A DNA stretch of 64,000 bases from Pseudomonadota bacterium (lineage in GTDB: Bacteria; Pseudomonadota; Alphaproteobacteria; Acetobacterales; Acetobacteraceae): positions 16,094-80,093 of the forward strand of contig JAFEFW010000627.1 of the NCBI GenBank assembly GCA_018240405.1. Reading direction: 5' to 3'. The position numbers and the translations under genes were made by a program. The stretch's first letter is position 1; the number at the start of each line of letters is the position of its first letter. Shown piece by piece: positions 16,917 through 24,462 of this stretch. The notes beneath the pieces were generated by a model that worked only from the letters and a program-made list of their open reading frames with translations, was not told the origin of the DNA and made no database searches.

Positions 16917-19139
16917 TCATCGGAAAAACTGGCCGGGGCCGGTCGGCGTTGCCGGCAGGCGCGCCGGCGGAACCGTGCCTTTCGGCAGCGGCGCTGGTGG
17001 CACCGTACGCGGCGCCAGCGTTGGCGCGATCGACTGCAGCTTTTCGCGCAGCTCCTCGGTCAACACCTGTGCCTGCGCCTCCTGCGAAACGATGCGCGGG
17101 TTCAGCAGTACCAGCAGTTCCGTCCGCTTGACCTGGTTGTTCCATGATCCAAACAACCAGCCGAGGAAGGGAATGCTGTTCAGGAACGGAATTCCGGCTT
17201 TCTGCCGCAAGGCCTGGTCCTGCATCAACCCGCCGATGGCGATGGTGTCACCGGTTTCCATATTGACCGAGCTCTCGATGCGGCGAAGCGCGATTGTCGG
17301 CGAGGAAATGTTGGAAAAGGTGTTCTGCGTCGGTTGGCTGACTTCCTGGAAGATGTCCAGTGAAAGATTGCCGCCGGCGCCGATGCGCGGCGTCACCGAA
17401 AGGATGACGCCGGTGTCGCGCATCTGCACGCTGTTGACCAGCGGCGCATTGGGATTGTCCGTCGACTGCTGCTGCTGGGTCAGGATCGGCACCTGGTCGC
17501 CGACTTGCAGCGTCGCGACTTCGTTGTCCAGCACCAGCACGCGCGGCGCCGAAACGACGTTAACGTTCACCAACGTACTGAGCGCCTTGACGATAACCGT
17601 AACGTTCTTGTTGTGAAAGACGTAGGCGAGTCCCTGACCGAGGGCGCCGGTTGCTGGCGTCGCCGACAACAGCGTTGCCAAAGGACCAACGCCGGACTGC
17701 AAGGAAGCGGTGTTGTTGCTATCTGAGAACAGCGCGTCCAGGCCGAACTGCAAGCCGTCAGTCAGCTGCACTTCCGCAATGACCGCCTCGATCAGGACCT
17801 GGCGCGGGCGGACATCCAGCGCGCCGATCGCCTGCTCGATGATCCGATAGTCGGACGGTGAGGCCAGGATCACCAGCGCATTGCGTCCCGGGTCCGGCTG
17901 CACCCGCACAGGACCCGACAGACCGGTCCCGGCAGTGGCTTGCGACGCTGCATCAAGCGGCCCCAGCAGCACCTCGCTGCCCGACGGCATACCCGGCGCT
18001 GGTGCGAGCGGTGGCGTCGTGGCTTGTGTGATGCCCTGTCCCATGCCGGGGACGCGAACGCCCAGGCTGCTGCTACTGCTGCTGGCGGAACCGACCGAGA
18101 GTTGCCCGAAGGCGCCACCCGGCGGTGCACGCGGCGTGGCGGGCCCCTGTTGTGTGCCGAAAATGCGGGTCAGCACCTCCGCGACGTCGCCGGCGCGGCG
18201 GTTGATGATGGGGCGGACATGCACGAAGCTGGTGGCCGCAGACTGCACATCGAGGTCGGTGATCAGCTTGCGCGACCAGGCCAGCCCGCGTGGATCGCCG
18301 GCAACCACCAGGACGGCGTTCAGTCGCTGCACAGGCTCGAACACGACGCCGGATTTCGGACCCGCGACCGCCGTCAGTTCCCGCGCCACAGTCGTCGGAC
18401 TGGCATGACTCAGCGGATAGATGCCGAAGGACCGCCCGGCGAGCGTGCCGGTGTCGAATAGATCCAGCAGGCTTTGCAGGCTGGCAAGCGCCGGGGCAGG
18501 GCCGGTAGCGACAATGGCCGTGTTGTTATCGGCTGGCGCGAGTCGGACCTGCCCGGCAAGCGCTGGCTGCAGCGCCGCGATCAGGCTGGCGGTATCGACC
18601 TGCCGGGGACGCAGTGTAATCGATCCATCCTGTCCGCCGCTCGTACCGGACAACTCGCCGACCCGGCCAACGCGCACCCGGCCATTGATCAACGCAATAC
18701 CGAAGCCGTAGGGCCGCAGCGCCTGGTCGAGCAGGCGTGGCACCTGCGACACCGGCACCCGGTCTGGCGTCTGCAACGTCATCTGCCCCTGCACGGCCGG
18801 GTCGATATCCGCTGTCATGCCCATGATGTCGCGAATCACGTCACCGGCGACTGCGGCAATCGGCATGTCGACATAGTTCAGGCGTGCGAGTTGATCACCG
18901 GTCACCACCGGCAGCGTTCGCCCAGTCGGCATCGTCGCGGCCAGAGTGGCGGCCTGTCCAAGCTGCTCCATCGCCCGGGGAGGGCGCTGCGGCGCGAGAA
19001 CTGTAGCAGGCGACGACACATCGTTCTGCCCTGGTCCCGGCGTGGGCAGGATGCCACGTTCGGCAATGCTCAGCGGCGCCTCACAGGACGTAAGCAGGAC
19101 AAGGCTGGCGACTGCCGCCAATCTCAGCCGGAGACGCAC
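16917..19139 (-). CDS. GspD-like outer-membrane secretin lipoprotein, probable T3SS SctC
   Basis: This 740-residue protein has a lipoprotein signal (LLTSC, Cys19). An N0-like domain (~residues 85-160) is followed by N1-type repeats with SFGIYPLSHASPTTVARELT and FVHVRPIINRRAGDVAEVL. The secretin domain includes VPILTQQQQS, MRDTGVILSVTPRIG, a MET-GDTIAIGGLMQ segment, GIPFLNSIPFLGWLFGS and a closing ELLVLLNPRIV. These features are of the GspD/type II or type IV pilus kind. No other secretin and no gsp genes are present, while every other T3SS core gene is, so I infer it supplies the T3SS outer ring. The transcription unit is separated from the translocator genes by a strong hairpin at 19450-19493. 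Confidence 0.85.
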   Translation of the reverse strand: MRLRLRLAAVASLVLLTSCEAPLSIAERGILPTPGPGQNDVSSPATVLAPQRPPRAMEQLGQAATLAATMPTGRTLPVVTGDQLARLNYVDMPIAAVAGDVIRDIMGMTADIDPAVQGQMTLQTPDRVPVSQVPRLLDQALRPYGFGIALINGRVRVGRVGELSGTSGGQDGSITLRPRQVDTASLIAALQPALAGQVRLAPADNNTAIVATGPAPALASLQSLLDLFDTGTLAGRSFGIYPLSHASPTTVARELTAVAGPKSGVVFEPVQRLNAVLVVAGDPRGLAWSRKLITDLDVQSAATSFVHVRPIINRRAGDVAEVLTRIFGTQQGPATPRAPPGGAFGQLSVGSASSSSSSLGVRVPGMGQGITQATTPPLAPAPGMPSGSEVLLGPLDAASQATAGTGLSGPVRVQPDPGRNALVILASPSDYRIIEQAIGALDVRPRQVLIEAVIAEVQLTDGLQFGLDALFSDSNNTASLQSGVGPLATLLSATPATGALGQGLAYVFHNKNVTVIVKALSTLVNVNVVSAPRVLVLDNEVATLQVGDQVPILTQQQQSTDNPNAPLVNSVQMRDTGVILSVTPRIGAGGNLSLDIFQEVSQPTQNTFSNISSPTIALRRIESSVNMETGDTIAIGGLMQDQALRQKAGIPFLNSIPFLGWLFGSWNNQVKRTELLVLLNPRIVSQEAQAQVLTEELREKLQSIAPTLAPRTVPPAPLPKGTVPPARLPATPTGPGQFFR

Positions 19140-19449
19140 GGGGATTCCGAAAACCAGGGCAGGCTCGGCTTTGTTGACCTAAGCATTTTCCCGAACCGGC
19201 CACTATCGTTTCAAGGTGGAATGGATAGCGCGGTGTGGCAACGTCCGTCCAGCCATCTGCATGCGTCGCCGGACGGTTGGTGTACCGGATCCACACATCG
19301 CGGAAATGAACTGCCCCATTCGGCTTGGACATCTGTAACGGGACAGCGGACTGTCCTGAATCGTTTTGGCAGGCACAACTCCGCCATGACGACGCATAAG
19401 CAGGCACGCTCGACACCGGCATGCCGCTCGTTTCCGCGGCCTGTGCATT
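19140..19449. other. Intergenic region upstream of the secretin gene
   Basis: About 310 bases lie between the hairpin and the secretin start. Several short frames cross it but none looks coding. It should carry the promoter of the secretin-sensor-phosphatase unit. No confident -35/-10 pair was identified. Confidence 0.4.
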
Positions 19450-19493
19450 TGGCTCGACTCTTGGCTGCCGGCGGGCAGCCAAGAGTCGAGCCA
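19450..19493 (-). terminator. Long hairpin after the tip-protein gene
   Basis: Perfect 20-base arms (19450-19469 and 19474-19493) flank a 4-base loop (GGCG), 10 bases past the stop of the minus-strand gene at 19504. No T-tract follows. It probably ends or stabilises the translocator transcript and separates it from the secretin unit. Confidence 0.65.
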
Positions 19494-19503
19494 CTGGCCG
19501 GCG

Positions 19504-20097
19504 TCAGATCTTCTGAATGATGCCAGCCATGGTCTGCTTGTCCTGGGCCTGCAGGCTGGACATCAGTTCCACGGTCTGATTCAGGCGTTGCATACCTGCC
19601 TGCAATTGGATCATTTCCATCTGTGAATTTGTGCTGACGGTCTCGATCGACTGCTTCAGGTTGTTGATCATCGTGTCAATTTTCTCCTGCGTGAATTTTC
19701 CGGCAATGGGCCCCCCTTTTTCTCCCGCGCTGGGAGACGGTATGTTGTTGCGGTTGAAAAAATCGCTCGCCGTGTGGATGTTCGGGTCCTTTTCACCATC
19801 ACGGTTGTGCATTTGCGCGAGAATCTGCGACGCATCGACCGCGTCATGCTCGGTGTTTGTCTTCGGCCGGTTCTTGCGCAACTCGTTCAGCACGTTCCCA
19901 GCATCTTTCAGCCACTGGTTACGCTCCTGCATGTCCTTGAATTGTCCCTGGACCTGGTCCTGGACGATGTTGTGGCGTTCCATCATCACCATCATCGCCA
20001 TCTGCGTAACATTTACACCGGAGGCGAACTCACTCATCGTGTTCAGACCAGCGATGTATCCTTGGCCAATGGGGCCTTGCGACGGGTTGATTGCCAT
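19504..20097 (-). CDS. sctA: T3SS tip/filament protein (EspA/Bsp22-like)
   Basis: This 197-residue, Met- and Gln-rich, mostly helical protein would cap the needle or polymerise as a filament that positions the translocators. The N-terminal helix region contains MMVMMERHNIVQDQVQGQ. The C-terminal ~50 residues (NSQMEMIQLQAGMQRLNQTV, then LMSSLQAQDKQTM and a terminal IIQKI) follow the pattern of EspA, SseB and Bsp22, where the C-terminal helix drives coiled-coil assembly. It follows the two translocator genes on the same strand and has an excellent GGAGAGGAG ribosome site. Sequence similarity is weak, so the assignment rests on the C-terminal pattern, size and position. Confidence 0.65.
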   Translation of the reverse strand: MAINPSQGPIGQGYIAGLNTMSEFASGVNVTQMAMMVMMERHNIVQDQVQGQFKDMQERNQWLKDAGNVLNELRKNRPKTNTEHDAVDASQILAQMHNRDGEKDPNIHTASDFFNRNNIPSPSAGEKGGPIAGKFTQEKIDTMINNLKQSIETVSTNSQMEMIQLQAGMQRLNQTVELMSSLQAQDKQTMAGIIQKI

Positions 20098-20175
20098 GAT
20101 GGAGCTCCTCTCCTCTGTTGCTGACTTGACCGTAAGCGGTTGCGGCGGCGCCGAATCACGCCCACTGACCGCAAC

Positions 20176-21024
20176 TCATGCCATGTTCATGCGCTGGGCA
20201 ACGGCATTATCCATGGATGCCTCCGTCTGCTGAATCTGGCTGAAATTCTGCAGGACGGTGGCGATCAGCTGTGCCATTTCGTGCTTCAGGTCGCCCTCTT
20301 CATCGGCTTTGGCCTGTTCCCGCGCAGCTTCCGCCTGATCCTCGCTCTTCTGCGCCTCAAAATGCTGGGCGATGACCTGCGGGATCGCGCCGCCGATCTT
20401 GCCGCCCTCACTGACCAGCGTCGCGCGAAAGCCCGGTAGCGCCGATGCTGTCTGAAACGCAACCCGGCCAGCCTCGACCGCAGCCTGGTGCGCGTCCGGC
20501 GTCTTCTCCAGAACTCCCTTGTAGGCCTGGTCGAACTTCGTCTGGGCCTTCAGCGTGCTGGACGCGTTCATCGCACCACCGACAACCTGGGCGAGCGATG
20601 TGACCGCCGTTGCCGTAAACGCCATCCACGCGCCGGCACGGGCATCGTCAGCCGCCTTCTTCGCGTCTGCTTCCACCTTGTTCAGCCGAACCTCGCGGTC
20701 GATCCGAGCGACCTGCTTCGACTCCTGGCCTGCCTCCAGCAAGGCGCTGAAGAGTTCAGTCAGACGGAATGCGACGCCCGGCTTCAATGCGTTCAGGGTC
20801 AGGGCCCCTTCGGTGCCGCCGCGCGGGCCGGGCGCGCTCAATACGGGCATGTCGGATGTAAGGAGATCCGGCGCCGGCGCCGTGCCGGGTGGCACATCCG
20901 GCACCGGCGCATTATCCAGCACGCCCGATGGCGGCACCTTGGTGCCGGTCGGCGGGACCAGAACAGGGGTCGGGATGAGCCCGGGATGGGCTCCTGAAAC
21001 GCCGCCATCTACCTTGGTCGTCAT
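20176..21024 (-). CDS. sctB: T3SS minor translocator SctB (YopD/EspB/IpaC-like)
   Basis: This 282-residue protein has a Pro-rich disordered N-terminus (~residues 15-70), a helical segment, one hydrophobic stretch (~131-151, AWMAFTATAVTSLAQVVGGA), and a long charged C-terminal coiled coil (KSEDQAEAAREQAKADEEG) ending QTEASMDNAVAQRMNMA. One transmembrane segment plus C-terminal amphipathic helices is the layout of the minor pore-forming translocator. It lies 21 bases after the major translocator gene, and both follow an SycD-like chaperone gene, as in lcrGVH-yopBD. I infer that it inserts into the target membrane with SctE. Confidence 0.72.
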   Translation of the reverse strand: MTTKVDGGVSGAHPGLIPTPVLVPPTGTKVPPSGVLDNAPVPDVPPGTAPAPDLLTSDMPVLSAPGPRGGTEGALTLNALKPGVAFRLTELFSALLEAGQESKQVARIDREVRLNKVEADAKKAADDARAGAWMAFTATAVTSLAQVVGGAMNASSTLKAQTKFDQAYKGVLEKTPDAHQAAVEAGRVAFQTASALPGFRATLVSEGGKIGGAIPQVIAQHFEAQKSEDQAEAAREQAKADEEGDLKHEMAQLIATVLQNFSQIQQTEASMDNAVAQRMNMA

Positions 21025-21045
21025 CGCCAGCCTTGCCTCCGAATT

Positions 21046-22122
21046 CTAAGCTGTCTGCTGCCTGATCTCTTGCAGCACAGTGCTGGTGGTCCGCGATTGG
21101 GTCTGCAGGATGTCGATGACTTTGCTGGATACCTCGGACATCGTGTCCATGATTTCCTGGATGGCGTCCTGCTCGTCTTCGATCTGCTGCTGCAGTCGCC
21201 GCAGGAACGCCTGGTTTTCGGTAACCGATGCCTGTCTCAGCGTGGCAGTGGCGGCGTTGGCGCCGTTAATCAGGCCGGTCGCGCCCTGACCCACATTAAC
21301 GAGGGAGTCCGCCACCCGGGTCGCCGTGGTGAGGGTCTGACCGGTCTTACCGAGCGCTTGCGGAACGACCTCGAACACAGCCTTGATCTTGGCGCCCGCA
21401 GCCATCAACGTCTCGCCGAACTTACCAGCCTTGCCGAGTACCTTGGTGGCGAGGTTCGCAACGGTGGACGAAGCGCTGGCGAAGCTGGCGCCGATTGTCA
21501 CGCCGGCGATGACAAGGTTGATACCCGCGGTGATCCAGGCCGCCGTCTGCTTTGCCTCATCGGCAGGTATGGGCGGCTTGCCGTTTTCCAGCCCTTTCGC
21601 GATGGACTCGGTCATCTTGTCCATCTCGCCGGTCTCATTCAGTGTCGCCATGACCGCACCGACCGCGGCCGCAACGATCGCGCCGGCGCCGCCGGTCAGT
21701 ACGGCCAGGCCCACGGACAAGCCGACACCGACCCAGGTCAGCACCTTGGCGACAGTCTTGCCCGTCTCGCCGTCCTTGACCGCCTTCTGGACCTCTTCAA
21801 GCTTCTTGGCGATCTCCTCATGCGTGCTCTTGATGACCGCGACCTTGTCGTGGATCCCTTCCACTGCGCCAATCTTCTGCTGATCGGCGGTCTGCATCCG
21901 CAGGGTGATGAACTGTGTGACAAGGTCGGCGACAACGTCGTGGTCGATCTGTGGCAGCGGCAGGAAGGGGACGTCACCGGCATCGGTCGCGTGTATGGGC
22001 GCCGGCGGCACGCCCTGCGGCGCATCGGTTCCGCCGCGCTGGGACGTCAGCGTCACCTCCGGCGTCACGCCCGCCAGCGGTCGCGTCGTACCGGGTCCGC
22101 GGATGGAGAGACTGTCGCTCAT
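21046..22122 (-). CDS. sctE: T3SS major translocator SctE (YopB/EspD/IpaB-like)
   Basis: This 358-residue pore-forming translocator starts at ATG 22122, which overlaps the chaperone stop (ATGA). A longer open frame upstream is antisense-like chaperone sequence. After a Pro/Thr-rich N-terminus there is a coiled coil (IAKKLEEVQKAVKDGETGK). Two hydrophobic hairpin regions follow (~125-160, with LSVGLAVLTGGAGAIVAAAV, and ~193-218), then a C-terminal coiled coil (LRRLQQQIEDEQDAIQEIM). Two membrane segments flanked by coiled coils define the SctE class. The protein is presumably kept soluble by the SycD-like chaperone encoded immediately upstream. Confidence 0.85.
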   Translation of the reverse strand: MSDSLSIRGPGTTRPLAGVTPEVTLTSQRGGTDAPQGVPPAPIHATDAGDVPFLPLPQIDHDVVADLVTQFITLRMQTADQQKIGAVEGIHDKVAVIKSTHEEIAKKLEEVQKAVKDGETGKTVAKVLTWVGVGLSVGLAVLTGGAGAIVAAAVGAVMATLNETGEMDKMTESIAKGLENGKPPIPADEAKQTAAWITAGINLVIAGVTIGASFASASSTVANLATKVLGKAGKFGETLMAAGAKIKAVFEVVPQALGKTGQTLTTATRVADSLVNVGQGATGLINGANAATATLRQASVTENQAFLRRLQQQIEDEQDAIQEIMDTMSEVSSKVIDILQTQSRTTSTVLQEIRQQTA

Positions 22123-22625
22123 GCGGCGGCTTCGGACCGGTCGAGCTGTTGCAACATCAGCCGCGCGCGTTCCCGATAGGACGGTTGGCCGGTCTGCGCT
22201 CCTGAGAGTTCGATCACCGCGTCCAGAGCTGCGCGAGCCGTCTTCAGGTCGCCCAGCTTGATCAGGCATTCGGCAGCACGCAGCGAGATCTGTGGGTTTT
22301 CCAGGTCGAACAGCGCGGCCATGGCATAGGCGCGCAGGGCACCGCCGGGCTTGTCGAGCATCTGGCACGCGGCACCGAGACCGAACCAGAACCGGCCATC
22401 GGTCTGCCGGCAAAGACAGAGTACCTGGAAAAAGTTGAGCGCCTCCTGATACTTTCCGACGGCATAAAACCCGTGCGCAACGGAATACAGTGCTTCCAGG
22501 TCCTGATCGGACAGCCCGGCGGCCTGCGCCAGGTCGGTGCGGCCATCGGTAATGTCCGCCATGACCTGGGCAAGCTCAGCAACGCCTTCCTGGACGCTGG
22601 AGTTGGTCACTGCCTCGCTGCTCAC
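22119..22625 (-). CDS. Class II T3SS chaperone (SycD/LcrH/CesD family)
   Basis: This 168-residue TPR chaperone would bind hydrophobic translocators before secretion. It shows the family's repeats: LYSVAHGFYAVGKYQEALNFFQ, CRQTDGRFWFGLGAACQML and GGALRAYAMAALFDLENP, where the third repeat's Pro/Tyr pattern is characteristic. The stop overlaps the SctE start, coupling chaperone and cargo synthesis. Position and length match LcrH (168 residues in Yersinia). Confidence 0.9.
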   Translation of the reverse strand: MSSEAVTNSSVQEGVAELAQVMADITDGRTDLAQAAGLSDQDLEALYSVAHGFYAVGKYQEALNFFQVLCLCRQTDGRFWFGLGAACQMLDKPGGALRAYAMAALFDLENPQISLRAAECLIKLGDLKTARAALDAVIELSGAQTGQPSYRERARLMLQQLDRSEAAA

Positions 22626-22648
22626 GCCGATGTCTCCGCTTCGCGCTG

Positions 22649-22936
22649 TCAGACCATCTGCCGGCCGGGGCGAACCCGTGGTGCCCGCGGCGTTGGTGCC
22701 TTGGGTGCGTCACGCTCCAGCTCATCGCGGAATTCCTGGATCTGCTTGGTGTACTCAGCCTGGAACTCAGGGCTCTGTTTCGCAAGGAAAGCGTTTCGTT
22801 CCTCGGACGTGACGCCAAACTCCGCCGCCGCGTCCTCACCTGCCTTAAGTGCCTCGGCCGCCTGCTTCAGCAGCGCATCCAGTTTTTCAGTAGTCTGCTG
22901 CACTTGCCGCAGTGTTGCGTCGGCGTCGTCGGACAT
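22649..22936 (-). CDS. Small coiled-coil protein of the translocator operon
   Basis: This is a 95-residue protein with start ATG 22936, preceded by GGAG at about 9 bases. It has a long amphipathic helix (RQVQQTTEKLDALLKQAAEA) and a basic Pro/Arg tail (PTPRAPRVRPGRQ). I recognise no family. Its position between a CesT-like chaperone and an SycD-like chaperone suggests a secreted or regulatory partner comparable in place to LcrG, but I cannot show homology. Confidence 0.6.
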   Translation of the reverse strand: MSDDADATLRQVQQTTEKLDALLKQAAEALKAGEDAAAEFGVTSEERNAFLAKQSPEFQAEYTKQIQEFRDELERDAPKAPTPRAPRVRPGRQMV

Positions 22937-22965
22937 AGCCAATGTCTCCGTATCCAGACCGTTGT

Positions 22966-23415
22966 TTATGGAATGATAATGACGGACCCATGCATCGGCA
23001 TCAGGCTCTCCTGCTGGCGCGCGGCAATGCGCGTCCAATGCACGGCGGCGTCACAAAACGCTCCTACACGGACGGGCAGATCATCGCCCGTCGATGCCTC
23101 GGCAATCAGCAGAAGGCAACCGTCAGGATCGGCGCACAACACATCCGCACCGACGTCGCAATACGGCAGATACTGACCCATCAGGGTGCGCAAGTCGTGT
23201 TCCTTGACCCGAACCTGCGACTGGATGGTGCAAACCAGCCTCGCGGTGCGCTGCCCATCGGCGGTGGCTTCGATCCGCACACCGTCAACGATCGCCTCAA
23301 TGCGGCCTGTTGCCGGATCTTGTTGCGACCTCTCACCGAACAGCACCCGGGAAAGCGCGGCAAGAATAGCCGGCTCATCCGGGCGACGGACGGAGGTACC
23401 GGTGTGACCGCTCAA
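22966..23415 (-). CDS. CesT-like class I T3SS chaperone, first gene of translocator operon
   Basis: This 149-residue protein has the alternating alpha/beta pattern of SycE/CesT chaperones: an N-terminal helix (AILAALSRVLFGE), strands RIEAIVDGVRIEAT and ARLVCTIQSQV, an acidic central strand (VLCADPDGCLLLIAE), and a C-terminal helix (VGAFCDAAVHWTRIAARQQ). The TTG start at 23415 is supported by GAGGAGG about 4-5 bases upstream and by a good promoter at 23449-23477. It probably serves a secreted substrate of this operon, possibly the small protein encoded next or the tip protein. Confidence 0.6.
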   Translation of the reverse strand: MSGHTGTSVRRPDEPAILAALSRVLFGERSQQDPATGRIEAIVDGVRIEATADGQRTARLVCTIQSQVRVKEHDLRTLMGQYLPYCDVGADVLCADPDGCLLLIAEASTGDDLPVRVGAFCDAAVHWTRIAARQQESLMPMHGSVIIIP

Positions 23416-23448
23416 CGCCCCTCCTCGAAAATTAAATGCGGTTTCTGA

Positions 23449-23477
23449 ATTGTGTCGGGATATAAAATATATGTCAA
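23449..23477 (-). promoter_or_regulatory. Promoter of the translocator operon
   Basis: On the minus strand a perfect -35 TTGACA (23477-23472) and a -10 CACAAT (23454-23449) are separated by exactly 17 bases in a locally AT-rich stretch. Transcription would start about 23442, followed by GAGGAGG and the TTG start at 23415. Confidence 0.6.
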
Positions 23478-23567
23478 CAATTATGCAGCCACCTGTGAGG
23501 CGAGCTCAGGCGGGGCTTGGCTTTCATCGGGTCTCCATCAGACAAGTGCTACGGAGCCTGTATCAGT

Positions 23568-23596
23568 TTGCGATCCTTTTCTTGCGATCGTAATAT
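23568..23596 (+). promoter_or_regulatory. Promoter of the sctG-I-J-K-L-N operon
   Basis: On the plus strand a -35 TTGCGA (23568-23573) and a -10 TAATAT (23591-23596) are separated by 17 bases. The word TTGCGATC occurs twice nearby (23568 and 23583), giving a possible second, overlapping promoter. Transcription would begin near 23603, upstream of GGGAGG at 23618-23623. Confidence 0.5.
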
Positions 23597-23631
23597 CATC
23601 AAGATTATCCTATCTACGGGAGGATGTGTGG

Positions 23632-23979
23632 TTGCAGCTTGATGCGTCGGTTCGGCGGCTCTTGACCGAGCTTGCTTACGTAGCGTGCATGACCAACGAT
23701 GTGGCCAGAGCGCGCCGCATCATGGGCGGTTTGGCCGCGACTGATGCAGCTGATCCTGCCACCCATATCGGTTATGCGCTTGCCGACATGACAGTGAAGG
23801 ACTTCGACGCGGCAATCGTCAGGCTGCGGCCGCTTGCTGACGGTGGTGACACGGCCGCCACGGTGATGCTGGGCGTGGCACTGAAACTTGGAGGTAGAGC
23901 CGGGGAGTATGACGCGCTGATGGCGCGTCTGCCGCCGGGTGATGCCGCCAGGGCGGCATTGGCTGATGGATTGCGCTAA
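23632..23979 (+). CDS. sctG: YscG-like TPR chaperone (needle chaperone)
   Basis: This ~115-residue protein is built of TPR-like helices (LLTELAYVACMTNDVARARRI, ATHIGYALADMTVKDFDAAI, GDTAATVMLGVALKLGGR), matching the size and fold of YscG/PscG and HrpB1-type proteins. These hold the needle subunit soluble with a small partner. I chose TTG 23632 because GGGAGG lies 8 bases upstream and the predicted promoter starts transcription after 23600. GTG 23626 is an alternative. The same frame is open back to 23452, but that part overlaps the promoters and does not look coding. Its presumed partner, a YscE-like protein, is encoded beside the needle gene at 47421. Confidence 0.65.
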   Translation: MQLDASVRRLLTELAYVACMTNDVARARRIMGGLAATDAADPATHIGYALADMTVKDFDAAIVRLRPLADGGDTAATVMLGVALKLGGRAGEYDALMARLPPGDAARAALADGLR

Positions 23980-24006
23980 CACCGGCAATGTTCGGGGAGG
24001 AAGCAC

Positions 24007-24462
24007 GTGGCCATTGATGTAGGCGCATTCGCCGGACAAGCCCTTCAACAGGCATTAAATCAGGCCTCGTCGGCTCCGCCTCTCGCGAAGCCGGGTGCTG
24101 TGCCCGCAGCGGAGAACGTTGCGGCACTGGAAAATGCCCTGAACGGCCAGCCACGTCCGCACGATGCGCCGCCAGCGGCCACCGAAGAAGGCGTGCGCAT
24201 AGAGCCGGTAGACACCGCACCGGGCGCCTCCGGACCCTCGCTCGGCGATCGCATCCTTGGCGGGTTGACCCGGCTGAACGACACGACCCGCGATGCACTC
24301 GGTAAAGTCGAAGCGGCCGTCGGTCCAGGAGGTGAGATCAGCCCGGCTGATCTGCTGAAGGCCCAGTCCGCGCTGATGCAGGTGAGCCTGCAGCAGGACG
24401 TGACCGCAAAGGTCGCGGGCAAGGCAACGCAGACGTTGGATACACTGCTGAAAAACCAATGA
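24007..24462 (+). CDS. sctI: T3SS inner rod protein SctI
   Basis: This 151-residue protein has a GTG start at 24007 behind GGGGAGG. The N-terminus and middle are Ala/Pro-rich and variable. The C-terminal ~45 residues (ISPADLLKAQSALMQVSLQQ and KVAGKATQTLDTLLKNQ) form the conserved YscI/HrpB helix that assembles the inner adapter between needle and export gate. Its stop overlaps the sctJ start (ATGA), the usual sctI-sctJ order. Confidence 0.85.
   Translation: MAIDVGAFAGQALQQALNQASSAPPLAKPGAVPAAENVAALENALNGQPRPHDAPPAATEEGVRIEPVDTAPGASGPSLGDRILGGLTRLNDTTRDALGKVEAAVGPGGEISPADLLKAQSALMQVSLQQDVTAKVAGKATQTLDTLLKNQ

Noticed and set aside
16917-19139. Reading the secretin as part of a type II secretion or type IV pilus system.
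   Set aside because: No gsp or pil genes occur in the window, while all other T3SS parts do. T3SS use is the better inference, although the rest of the genome is unseen.
23452-23631. A longer version of the YscG-like gene starting at GTG 23452.
   Set aside because: This stretch contains both predicted divergent promoters, is AT-rich, and its translation lacks TPR-like character. The ribosome site and family length support a start near 23626-23632.
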